64,000 nucleotides of DNA from Paraglaciecola sp. L1A13 (GTDB lineage: Bacteria > Pseudomonadota > Gammaproteobacteria > Enterobacterales > Alteromonadaceae). Shown here piece by piece: positions 44,573 to 52,466 of the stretch. The DNA lies in the NCBI RefSeq assembly GCF_009796745.1, contig NZ_CP047024.1, forward strand, positions 2,728,001-2,792,000, in the 5' to 3' direction. The translations under genes and the position numbers were made by a program. The first letter of the stretch is position 1. Each line of letters opens with the position of its first letter. The notes beneath the pieces are model-generated. The model ran no database searches and was not told the DNA's origin. It saw only the letters and a program-made list of their open reading frames with translations.

Positions 44573-45904
44573 ATGGACACGCCAATCACTGGACAAAGGA
44601 CCACTAACGGTATCGCGGATACCAGTGCACAAGATATAAGCATAACGAAAAAGCAGTCTCACAAGCCTTATTGGATCGCAGCAACCGTTACCGCCATTAT
44701 AATTGCCCTGTATTGGGTAATGGCACCTACCATCAACAGTTGGCAATCATCCGATATCAGCATATCCGCTCAACGTATTCATTTAGGTAAAGTTTTGCGC
44801 GGCGATCTTGTTCGCGACTTGTCGGTTCAGGGTCGCGTGGTTGCGGCCATTAGTCCCCGCTTATACAGTCCGGCGCAAGGCACCATAAACCTATTGGTTG
44901 ATGCAGGCGACACTGTACGCCAAGACCAAGTGCTGGCCAGTATCGATAGCCCAGAACTCACCAATGAATTACAGCAAGAAGAATCGAGCTTACAAAAATT
45001 CAAAATGGAACTCGACCGCCAACGAATTCAATCGAAGAAACAAGCCTTAGAAAACCAAAAATCGGTGGATCTCGCCCAAGTGGCATTAGTCGCAGCACAA
45101 CGTGAAAAACGCCGAGCAGATAAAGCGATTAGCACCCAGTCCATCAGCCAAATCGACTTTGAAGAAGCCCAAGATAATTTAGAAAATGCCAAATTAGTAT
45201 TTAGACATGCCCAACAGGATGCCGATTTAAGCAAAGAAAGCCTCGCCTTCGAAGTACAGTCAAAACAGTTATTGGTGGAACGCCAAGCGCTGATGGTCAG
45301 TGATTTGTCACGCAAGGTAGACGAGCTTGATATTCGCTCCCCCGTCAGCGGCATTGTCGGTAATCTTGCTGTCGCGCAGAAAAACCAAGTGGCGAAAAAC
45401 CAAGCTATTCTGAGCGTGGTGGACTTGTCTGAGTTTGAGCTTGAAGTCGGTATACCCGAGAGTTATGCAGATGATTTAGCCATCAATATGCCAGCCATTG
45501 TCAGTATTAATGGCAATGAACATCAGGCTATCTTAGTGACCATTTCACCTGAAATTGCGAACAACCAAGTGACAGGTCGGGTACGTTTCGTCGACAAGAA
45601 CGAACGAGGAGAATTGCTAACACAACCTGAAGGGTTGCGTCAGAATCAGCGCCTTAGCACGCGTATTTTGATGGAAAAACGCCCTGATGTGCTAATGCTC
45701 TCCCGTGGGCAATTTTTAGAAAGTGACGCCGGCCGTATCGCTTATGTAGTTGAAGGGAACATGGCCAAGCGCACCGATATCATTACCGGCGCGCGCAGCC
45801 TTGCAAACGTGGAAGTTGTCTCTGGTTTATCCGCGGATCAGCAGGTGATTATATCAAGCACTGAACAATTCAATGGCGCCCAAACAGTGCTCATTACCCA
45901 GTAA
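44573..45904 (+). CDS. HlyD/MacA-family periplasmic adaptor
   Basis: Membrane-fusion protein of 443 residues with an N-terminal membrane anchor (about 33-52), a biotinyl-lipoyl domain split around a long coiled coil (about 115-250, Gln/Lys/Glu-rich), and a beta-barrel C-terminal part. It is the first gene of an operon with an ABC ATPase and two FtsX-type permeases, so it should connect the ABC transporter to an outer-membrane channel, which is not encoded here. The cargo is unknown; peptide, lipid or drug export are all possible. Confidence 0.88.
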   Translation: MDTPITGQRTTNGIADTSAQDISITKKQSHKPYWIAATVTAIIIALYWVMAPTINSWQSSDISISAQRIHLGKVLRGDLVRDLSVQGRVVAAISPRLYSPAQGTINLLVDAGDTVRQDQVLASIDSPELTNELQQEESSLQKFKMELDRQRIQSKKQALENQKSVDLAQVALVAAQREKRRADKAISTQSISQIDFEEAQDNLENAKLVFRHAQQDADLSKESLAFEVQSKQLLVERQALMVSDLSRKVDELDIRSPVSGIVGNLAVAQKNQVAKNQAILSVVDLSEFELEVGIPESYADDLAINMPAIVSINGNEHQAILVTISPEIANNQVTGRVRFVDKNERGELLTQPEGLRQNQRLSTRILMEKRPDVLMLSRGQFLESDAGRIAYVVEGNMAKRTDIITGARSLANVEVVSGLSADQQVIISSTEQFNGAQTVLITQ

Positions 45905-46005
45905 TACACAGGCATAAATACGCCTCAGCGCAGATGCGCCATATGACAACACTCCATGCTGATGAAATGAGACGTTACGCTTCGCAGCTAATTTAGGGAA
46001 ATACC

Positions 46006-46752
46006 ATGCTAAATATGACCGACATTAAAAAAATATATCGTACCGATGCTATTGAAACCCACGCATTACGTGAATTTAATTTACAGGTTGACGAGGGCGA
46101 TTTTGTGGCAGTAACAGGTCCGTCTGGCTCGGGTAAAACCACCTTTTTAAATATCGCTGGGCTACTGGAAACGTTCGAAGAAGGTCGCTTTGAACTTGAC
46201 GGTGTAGACATTAGCAATCAAAACGATGCCGCCAGAAGTCGTTTGCGCAATCAAAAAATTGGCTTTATTTTTCAAAGCTTCAATCTGATCCCAGACTTAA
46301 ATTTATTCGACAATGTGGACGTGCCTTTACGTTATCGCGGCTTTAATCGCCAAGAACGTAAGAAGCGCATTGAACAAAGCCTTGAAATGGTCGGGCTCGC
46401 TAAACGCATGAAGCACCTTCCCGCGCAGTTATCCGGCGGTCAACAGCAGCGCGTAGCCATTGCACGTGCATTGGCGGGTGAGCCACGTTTTTTACTGGCA
46501 GATGAGCCAACCGGCAATCTAGACAGCAGCATGGCGCAAAGTGTGATGGCGTTACTCAAAGAAATCAATGCCAAGGGCACGACCATCATCATGGTGACTC
46601 ACGACACCGAGCTCGCCGCTCAAGCCAAACGCAATATTCACGTACGTGATGGCAGAGTCAGCGAAAGCACTGGGGAGCAAATAATATCGACCTCAAATAG
46701 CGATGTTACTCCCTTGTCATCGGTAAACGCGGTTTCAGCGCAGGGTCGTTAA
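46006..46752 (+). CDS. ABC transporter ATP-binding protein (MacB/LolD type)
   Basis: ATPase of 248 residues: Walker A GPSGSGKTT (about 38-46), Q-loop FIFQSFNLIPDL, signature LSGGQQQR, Walker B FLLADEPTGNLD, and switch His in MVTHD. The FNLIPDLNLFDNV stretch is typical of the MacB/LolD/FtsE group. AGGGAA precedes the ATG at 46006. It ends nine bases before the first permease gene, so it is part of a tight operon. Unlike E. coli MacB, the ATPase is a separate polypeptide. Confidence 0.93.
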   Translation: MLNMTDIKKIYRTDAIETHALREFNLQVDEGDFVAVTGPSGSGKTTFLNIAGLLETFEEGRFELDGVDISNQNDAARSRLRNQKIGFIFQSFNLIPDLNLFDNVDVPLRYRGFNRQERKKRIEQSLEMVGLAKRMKHLPAQLSGGQQQRVAIARALAGEPRFLLADEPTGNLDSSMAQSVMALLKEINAKGTTIIMVTHDTELAAQAKRNIHVRDGRVSESTGEQIISTSNSDVTPLSSVNAVSAQGR

Positions 46753-46761
46753 GGAAAGCAC

Positions 46762-48078
46762 ATGTTTAATTATTATCTCAAATTAGCGTTTAAGAGCTTT
46801 AAACGTAATCCTATTTTAACGGGGTTGATGGTGGCAGCTATTGCATTAGGAATTGGCGCAAGTATGACTACGGTCACCGTCAATTACTTGATGTCAGCGG
46901 ATCCCATACCCAGTAAAAGCGGGCAGTTATTTCATGTCCAAGTGGATAGTTGGGATCCAAACAGAGGGTTTAACGATGAGCCAAACACACCCCCTAATCA
47001 ACTAACGTGGACAGAAGCCAAAAATCTGATGTCCGCGAACAAAGCCTATCGCCAGAGCGCCATGGCGAAATCTGGGGCCATTATTGAGCCAAGCAATGGC
47101 GATATCAGCCCTTTTGAAGCATCGATACGCTTAGCGTTTAAGGATTTTTTCCCCATGTTTAACGTACCATTTAAATACGGTAACGCCTGGGATCAAAAAG
47201 CAGACGATGATCGACAGATGGTGGTCGTACTGAGTAAAGACATTAACGACAAAGTGTTTGCTGGGCAAAACTCCGTTGGCAAGAGCATTATCATAGGTGG
47301 AAAATCATTTCGGGTCATTGGCGTACTGGCGAGCTGGCAACCCTTACCCAAATTTTATGATGTGAACAATGGCGCATTTGACGAACCAGAAGAGCTCTTT
47401 ATGCCATTTTATTTAAAACAAGAATTGGAACTGCCTAATTGGGGCAATACGAATTGCTGGAAAACCCCTGACGGTGAGGGATTTGCCGCCTTCTTACAAT
47501 CCGAATGTATTAACTTTCAAATGTGGGTCGAGCTGCCAACGCTGCAAGACAAACAAGCGTATATGGCGTTTTTGAATAACTACGTGAACGACCAAAAAGA
47601 GTTAGGCCGCTTCCCTCGCCCCTTAAACAATCAAATACTAAATGTTATGCAATGGATGGACGATCAAGATGTCGTTGCCGACGATGCACAGATCATGATG
47701 TGGCTGTCATTCATGTTTTTACTCGTTTGCTTACTTAATACGATTGGCCTACAACTGGCTAAATTTAGTGCGAAATCTGCAGAAATTGGCCTGCGCAGAG
47801 CCGTTGGAGCAACCAAGGGTGATCTCTTTTTCCAATACACGATTGAAACCGCCGCGGTCGGTATTGCGGGAGGGATCCTGGGATTAGGCTTGGCGTTTCT
47901 AGGATTAGTAGGAATACGTCGGTTGTATGGCGATGTGCTGAACGATCTCGCCAGTTTAGACGCCACCATGATTACGCTCGCATTGTTATTGTCATTGCTC
48001 GCAAGTGTGTGTGCCGGTTTATACCCAACGTGGCGCGCGTGTAATATTGCCCCTGCCAGTCAGCTTAAAAGCCAATAA
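46762..48078 (+). CDS. FtsX-like ABC permease, subunit 1
   Basis: Permease of 438 residues with the MacB topology: one N-terminal transmembrane helix (about 18-40), a large MacB-PCD periplasmic domain (about 41-310), and three C-terminal helices (FtsX domain) including GLRRAVGATKGDL, the coupling region. AAGGAAA precedes the ATG at 46762. It is followed after 10 bp by a second, different permease, so the pump is probably a heterodimer. Confidence 0.9.
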   Translation: MFNYYLKLAFKSFKRNPILTGLMVAAIALGIGASMTTVTVNYLMSADPIPSKSGQLFHVQVDSWDPNRGFNDEPNTPPNQLTWTEAKNLMSANKAYRQSAMAKSGAIIEPSNGDISPFEASIRLAFKDFFPMFNVPFKYGNAWDQKADDDRQMVVVLSKDINDKVFAGQNSVGKSIIIGGKSFRVIGVLASWQPLPKFYDVNNGAFDEPEELFMPFYLKQELELPNWGNTNCWKTPDGEGFAAFLQSECINFQMWVELPTLQDKQAYMAFLNNYVNDQKELGRFPRPLNNQILNVMQWMDDQDVVADDAQIMMWLSFMFLLVCLLNTIGLQLAKFSAKSAEIGLRRAVGATKGDLFFQYTIETAAVGIAGGILGLGLAFLGLVGIRRLYGDVLNDLASLDATMITLALLLSLLASVCAGLYPTWRACNIAPASQLKSQ

Positions 48079-48088
48079 GGATAACCTT

Positions 48089-49339
48089 GTGACATATTCA
48101 AGCACTCCCTCATTTTTTACTGAAAATTGGGAAATAGGTCCTATTTTTAGAACGTTACTGCGCAACAAGGTCGGCGCCATGCTTATTGCCCTGCAAATTG
48201 CATTTACCATGACGATTGTGGTTAACGCGATTTATATCATTGTCGAGCGCAGTGAAAAAATGCAACGTCCGAGCGGAATTGATGAAGCAAACAGTTTTTT
48301 CATATCCAGCGTCGGCTTTAGCCATGATTATAATGGTCTTGTGAGCACGCAAGAAGATTTAAACCTCATTCGCTCCCTAAATGGTGTGGTTGACGCCATA
48401 CAGATCAATGCAGTGCCATTGAGTGGCAGTGGCTGGTCGATGGGACTGAAAACCAAACCAGGAGCAGAGTTTGATGGTACAGGTACTGCCGTGTATATGG
48501 TGGATGAACACGCTTTGAACGCGCTAGATGTAGCCCTAGTGGCAGGCGAAAACTTCTCGGCAACTGATATTCAAGTGCGCGCTTCTAGCCAAACCCATTG
48601 GCCAGATAAAATCATTATTACGCTGGCAATGGCAAATCGGTTATTTCCTAATAATGGCTTAGCGGCCGTGGGGAAAACGGTATACATCAATGATATCGAG
48701 CCCATCATTATCACTGGCATTATCGATAAACTCCAGGCTCCTTGGGTGGGCTGGGATAACGTTGAAAACGTGATGTTAACCCCTGAGATACGCGATGCAA
48801 AATCCAGTGGTTATTTCATTCGGTCTGAGCCAGGTGAGCGCGACCGCCTCATGACCCAAGTCGAAAGCGCGTTAGCAAAAAGTAACCCAGGGCGGATCGT
48901 TAAAGACCTGCGCAGTATTGACGAAACCCGCCTGCGCGCCTATCGCGACAACAGCGCCATGATCAGTATTCTTATTACCGTCATGGTGATCTTAGTGATT
49001 GTTACTGGTTTGGGCATTGTCGGGCTGGTTAGTTTCAGTGTCAATCAGCGTAAAAGACAAATTGGTACACGCCGGGCACTCGGGGCAAGTCAACAAGCCA
49101 TTGTGCGCTACTTCATGCTTGAAAACTTACTAATCAGCACCGCAGGGGTGTTACTCGGAGCACTATTAACGGTGGGTTTAAACATAGTGCTGGTCGACGC
49201 GTTTAGTCTTACCCCTATCGCCTGGTATTATATTCCTCTTGGTATGTTAGCGCTTTGGTTAGTGGGCCAGTTAGCTGTGTATGGCCCCGCCAAGAAAGCC
49301 GCGAGCATACCGCCAGCGCTTGCCACAAGGAGTGCGTAA
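48089..49339 (+). CDS. FtsX-like ABC permease, subunit 2
   Basis: Second MacB-type permease, about 416 residues from GTG at 48089 behind AAGG; the open frame extends upstream into the first permease gene, but that part has no family similarity. Topology is the same: one N-terminal helix (about 32-54), a periplasmic domain and three C-terminal helices with IGTRRALGASQQAI as the coupling region. It is last in the operon, followed by an intrinsic terminator. Confidence 0.9.
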   Translation: MTYSSTPSFFTENWEIGPIFRTLLRNKVGAMLIALQIAFTMTIVVNAIYIIVERSEKMQRPSGIDEANSFFISSVGFSHDYNGLVSTQEDLNLIRSLNGVVDAIQINAVPLSGSGWSMGLKTKPGAEFDGTGTAVYMVDEHALNALDVALVAGENFSATDIQVRASSQTHWPDKIIITLAMANRLFPNNGLAAVGKTVYINDIEPIIITGIIDKLQAPWVGWDNVENVMLTPEIRDAKSSGYFIRSEPGERDRLMTQVESALAKSNPGRIVKDLRSIDETRLRAYRDNSAMISILITVMVILVIVTGLGIVGLVSFSVNQRKRQIGTRRALGASQQAIVRYFMLENLLISTAGVLLGALLTVGLNIVLVDAFSLTPIAWYYIPLGMLALWLVGQLAVYGPAKKAASIPPALATRSA

Positions 49340-49382
49340 AGCCACATTTACCCCTATCGCCCTCCCCCAAGCAACATTATGA

Positions 49383-49427
49383 CCAGTGTCACCTTAAAAG
49401 AGGGTGCCACTGGCTTAATTTTTATAG
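49383..49427 (+). terminator. Intrinsic terminator of the ABC efflux operon
   Basis: An 11-bp stem with one mismatch (arms 49383-49393 and 49403-49413) is followed by a T-rich tract about 5 nt later. Confidence 0.75.
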
Positions 49428-49965
49428 GCTATTAATGATTTACACTTTTTCTTTACCTTGCTTTTAAAACGGTAAATACGCGATGATGTGCCCCTTCAAC
49501 TATTCTATTCGTTACTTTTTCTGCCATCAGAACCACGCCCATTGCCTAATGGATAAATATGCGTTTTCCATGCGTTTTGAGCTCGACCCTAGATGGGAAT
49601 ATTTCAATTACGGAAATCATCGGTACGATTGATAAAGTGGCATCAAGAAAAGTATTCAATAACTAGAAGAGACAGATACGCCAACTCGACAGCGCGTACT
49701 TGAGATTAACGACACATTAATAGAAAAATGGGTAAGCGCCAATAATCGCTCCCATCTTGTATTTGTTGTGGTATGGACAAGCGCAGATTAAGCGTTTCAC
49801 CCTTCAGCAGTACTTGACCAATAACCTCAAAAAGATACTATTGCCCTATATTCTGCGCCAAAAGAAGCTATGCACTGGCTGTATCAACAGGGTTTTCATT
49901 AGGAGCAAAAAACAGTGTTTTTGCGTCATTAATGCTTGAATAATTTATCTGGTTTCGGTACATTG
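49428..49965. other. Gene-poor stretch with possible degenerate coding remnants
   Basis: No intact gene. Short frames such as one ending near 49791 (containing LIEKWVSANNRSHLVF) and a 60-codon frame at 49757-49939 are too short and lack start signals or recognisable families. They may be relics of a decayed gene. Confidence 0.35.
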
Positions 49966-49972
49966 CCTCCGT

Positions 49973-50096
49973 CTTAGGGGAGTAGCCCGCTCATGTTTTA
50001 TGAGTGAGACTGTCAACATACTTGAGCCCTCACGGCTTATGGCAGTTTCGTACTAACGCAATCATTTGTGAGTGATTAGTATCGGCAAGACCTAAG
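49973..50096 (+). promoter_or_regulatory. yybP-ykoY-type Mn2+ riboswitch aptamer
   Basis: The hallmark GGGGAGTAGC (about 49977-49986) follows the P1 5' strand CTTAGG (49973-49978). The loop-like segment CAACATACTTGAGCC is near 50014-50028. The 3' part has GGCAAGACC followed by the P1 3' strand CCTAAG (50091-50096), which pairs perfectly with the 5' strand. The aptamer sits directly upstream of a UPF0016 Mn2+ exporter, the expected partner. In this class Mn2+ binding turns expression on. Confidence 0.85.
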
Positions 50097-50136
50097 GTAA
50101 ATAGCGCCCCAAATGCGGGAGGCGGCTATTTGCCTT
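50094..50136 (+). promoter_or_regulatory. Expression-platform hairpin of the Mn2+ riboswitch
   Basis: A 12-bp stem (50094-50105 with 50125-50136, one G-U pair) shares bases 50094-50096 with the aptamer P1 helix, so the two structures compete. The T-run after it is only three bases, so control may be partly transcriptional and partly translational. It ends 28 bases before the start codon. Confidence 0.65.
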
Positions 50137-50164
50137 TGGTTAAGTATCCCGCTCGAGAATCTAA

Positions 50165-50728
50165 ATGGACGCCTTTTTTACCTCAACACTTACCGTTACC
50201 CTCGCCGAAATGGGCGATAAAACTCAATTGCTTTCCTTGTTACTTGTGACACGTTTACAAAAACCTTGGCACATAATTGCGGGGATTTTAGTCGCGACCA
50301 TTTTAAATCACGGCATGTCCGCTTGGTTTGGTGCATGGCTGAGTCAATTTTTGACCAGCGAATTAGGCGTCATTATTATCAATGCTAGCTTTATCGCCGT
50401 GGGTTTGTGGTTATTGATCCCAGATAAAGACGACGCCCCCAATACCACTTTGGACAAATATGGCGCGTTTGTTGTGTCTTTAGTCCTGTTCTTCATTGCT
50501 GAGATTGGCGATAAAACACAAATTGCCACTGTGTTATTAGCCGCTCAATATCAATCATTGTTGTGGGTCACCTTGGGCACCACTTTGGGTATGTTGTTGG
50601 CCAATGTTCCTGTGGTATTTGCGGGTAATTATTTAATGAAGCGGATCCCATTTGCTCTAACACGCGCCTTAGCGGCGTTAGTATTTGTTGTTATCGGTGT
50701 ATATGGCCTCGTTACCCAGTTTCAATAA
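50165..50728 (+). CDS. UPF0016/GDT1-family Mn2+ exporter (MneA-like)
   Basis: Inner-membrane protein of 187 residues with six transmembrane segments and two copies of the family motif ExGDKT (E15-T20 in AEMGDKTQ and E113-T118 in AEIGDKTQ). The family includes TMEM165, yeast Gdt1 and the bacterial Mn2+ exporter MneA. The riboswitch upstream supports manganese as substrate. It is monocistronic; the ATG at 50165 has a weak ribosome site (GAG at 50155), which fits riboswitch-controlled translation. Confidence 0.92.
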   Translation: MDAFFTSTLTVTLAEMGDKTQLLSLLLVTRLQKPWHIIAGILVATILNHGMSAWFGAWLSQFLTSELGVIIINASFIAVGLWLLIPDKDDAPNTTLDKYGAFVVSLVLFFIAEIGDKTQIATVLLAAQYQSLLWVTLGTTLGMLLANVPVVFAGNYLMKRIPFALTRALAALVFVVIGVYGLVTQFQ

Positions 50729-50796
50729 AATCTAGCTAGCTATAGGAAATAAATTAAGAAATGTTTTGTTATCATTAATGCCTCTCTTTTGCAGGC

Positions 50797-50815
50797 GATA
50801 ATGATTATAATGTGC
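50797..50815. promoter_or_regulatory. Fur-box-like sequence overlapping a -10 element
   Basis: GATAATGATTATAATGTGC matches the Fur consensus at about 14 of 19 positions, strong in the left half only, and overlaps TATAAT (50806-50811) about 35 bp upstream of the glutaredoxin gene. Confidence 0.35.
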
Positions 50816-50845
50816 CCCATTGTTCAACGAGGTTAAGTGCTAGAA

Positions 50846-51217
50846 ATGAAGTTTATTGTTAAGTTTATCCGTGAAGCGTTAGGTCGATTGATTATTTTAG
50901 TAGATTTAATCACCCGCCCCCGTAAGCAAAAACGTAGTCCCCAAGAGCAAGCAAAGGTAGAAGAAGAAATAAGTCACTATGCGCTTTACCAATTTTATGC
51001 CTGTCCATTTTGTGTGAAAACACGCCGAGCTTTACATCGTTTAAACTTACCCATGCAAAAGCGCAATGCAAAAGAAGGTTCAGAGCATCGTGCGGCTTTA
51101 CTAAGCGGCGGTGGTGCAGTAAAAGTGCCTTGTTTACGTATTCAAAAAGACGGCCAAGACACCTGGATGTATGAATCCTCTGAGATCATAAAATTTCTTG
51201 AGCAGAAGTTCGCTTAA
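50846..51217 (+). CDS. Membrane-anchored glutaredoxin
   Basis: Thiol-disulfide oxidoreductase of about 123 residues with CPFC active site (C53, C56), the cis-Pro segment VKVPCLRI and the ESSEIIKFL glutathione-contact end. Residues 1-25 form a hydrophobic segment followed by a basic stretch (RPRKQKR), so the domain is probably tethered on the cytoplasmic face. ATG 50846 is preferred; GTG 50837 three codons upstream is closer to GAGG and is a possible alternative. Partners are unknown. Confidence 0.85.
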   Translation: MKFIVKFIREALGRLIILVDLITRPRKQKRSPQEQAKVEEEISHYALYQFYACPFCVKTRRALHRLNLPMQKRNAKEGSEHRAALLSGGGAVKVPCLRIQKDGQDTWMYESSEIIKFLEQKFA

Positions 51218-51240
51218 AAGTAGCAAAATAAAAATCCGAG

Positions 51241-51279
51241 AAAAAAGCCGGGGCTAATAGTATTAACCCCGGCTTTTTT
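51241..51279 (+). terminator. Strong intrinsic terminator after the glutaredoxin gene
   Basis: The 13-bp stem AAAAAAGCCGGGG/CCCCGGCTTTTTT extends inward with one mismatch and ends in a T-run. Confidence 0.93.
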
Positions 51280-51604
51280 GTGCCTATTCGTTAATGCGTA
51301 GGTGTATTTACCCAATGCATACGTGGCGAATAAGCCAGCATAAGCGGAATGTCATTTCATAGAATAAGGCCCATCAATTATTACGCTGTATTTCGTTAGT
51401 CTCGCCCAAACAACCGATAACACGTTAAAACGTAAACGGTGATGCGCGGTGAAAAATTGATTTATATCCAGAAGTGAACCTTAAGATTTTCCTTCACCTT
51501 GATTGTGCTATTAAATGGGTTTACCCATGAAAATATAGCTCTGGGGATAACGGCAAGGGTTTATAAGCTATGGTTAAGATAACTGAAATTTAGGGCGGCA
51601 CATT
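51280..51604. other. Intergenic region upstream of the DUF211 cassette
   Basis: About 325 bp with no gene. A small palindrome ATGGGTTTACCCAT (about 51513-51526) lies 80-90 bp before the DUF211 start. No known riboswitch was recognised. Confidence 0.4.
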
Positions 51605-51874
51605 ATGGTTAACGTCAAAAGGATCGTGCTGGATGTACTCAAACCTCATCAGCCTAATGCCCTTGAGTTTTCGCAGGCCATTACTGAGGCTGGTATCGAT
51701 TATCGCGTTAAATTAGTGGTAATTGACGTAGATGAAAATACCGAAACAGTTCAAGTTGAGCTTAAAGGTAACGCAATTAATTTTAACGCTGTCCAATCTG
51801 CTATTACCAATATGGGTGGTTCGATTCACAGTATTGATGAGGTTGAAGTGCATAATGAAACCATGGTCAATTAA
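51605..51874 (+). CDS. DUF211 domain protein
   Basis: Small protein of 89 residues with a ferredoxin-like alpha/beta pattern: RIVLDVLKPHQPNALEFSQAI at the N-terminus, VQVELKGNAINFNAVQSAI in the middle, then a C-terminal GGSIHSIDEVEV strand. DUF211 is best known from archaea and has no established function; regulatory or metal-sensing roles have been considered because of ACT-like topology. It is the first gene of a three-gene cassette, six bases before a VIT1-like transporter and upstream of a P-type ATPase. Confidence 0.8.
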   Translation: MVNVKRIVLDVLKPHQPNALEFSQAITEAGIDYRVKLVVIDVDENTETVQVELKGNAINFNAVQSAITNMGGSIHSIDEVEVHNETMVN

Positions 51875-51880
51875 TATTTT

Positions 51881-52465
51881 ATGAGTTTGTTTAGGCAGGC
51901 TCTGTTCTTGCTCGATATCACCCGCTCGCAAGGAATAGTGCGTCGTTATTTTGTTGTCAATGGCTTTGATGGCGCACTGACGATGCTTGGGTTGATCATG
52001 GGCTTTATTGTCAGTGAGCCGGTCGATTTATCCATGATTCTTAGCGTCTGTTTAGGCGCTGCTATCGCTTTGGGCATGAGCGGTATCAGTAGCGCTTATA
52101 TCAGCGAGTCAGCAGAACGAAAGTATGCTTTGGGAAAGCTAGAAAGGGCAATGATCAGTGATCTTCATGGCAGTGCTCACGGTGTTGCATCACGCTGGGT
52201 CCCCCTGTTAATTGGACTCGTTAATGGCTTGGCACCGCTGATTATTTCACTGCTAATATTGTTACCTTTGTGGCTGGCACATGCGGGCGTCAACTTTCCT
52301 TTTCCCCCCCTTTATGCTGCTAGCTTTGTTGCACTCCTACTGACGTTTTTATTAGGGGTTTTTCTCGGCCGAATATCGGGTGTAACCTGGTTACGAAGTG
52401 GCATCCAGACCTTATTGGTTGCACTGATAACCGCTTCGCTTATTTACTTCTTGGCCGGAAATTAA
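51881..52465 (+). CDS. VIT1/CCC1-family transporter-like membrane protein
   Basis: Integral membrane protein of 194 residues with five predicted transmembrane segments, matching the VIT1/CCC1 (vacuolar iron transporter) superfamily. Family traits are the N-terminal FVVNGFDGALTMLGLIMGF, GMSGISSAYISESAERK, and a Gly-rich last helix. It most resembles the short archaeal-type subgroup that lacks the long cytoplasmic metal-binding insert of VIT1. It starts six bases after DUF211 and ends one base before the P-type ATPase gene. Substrate (Fe2+, Mn2+ or another divalent cation) is unknown. Confidence 0.8.
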   Translation: MSLFRQALFLLDITRSQGIVRRYFVVNGFDGALTMLGLIMGFIVSEPVDLSMILSVCLGAAIALGMSGISSAYISESAERKYALGKLERAMISDLHGSAHGVASRWVPLLIGLVNGLAPLIISLLILLPLWLAHAGVNFPFPPLYAASFVALLLTFLLGVFLGRISGVTWLRSGIQTLLVALITASLIYFLAGN

Positions 52466-52466
52466 C

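Noticed and set aside
44393-44746. Open frame on the minus strand, 117 codons
   Set aside because: It overlaps the start of the adaptor gene, has no ribosome site and no recognisable family; composition looks like a shadow frame.
49757-49939. 60-codon frame before the Mn riboswitch
   Set aside because: Low-complexity basic product with no family and no start signal.
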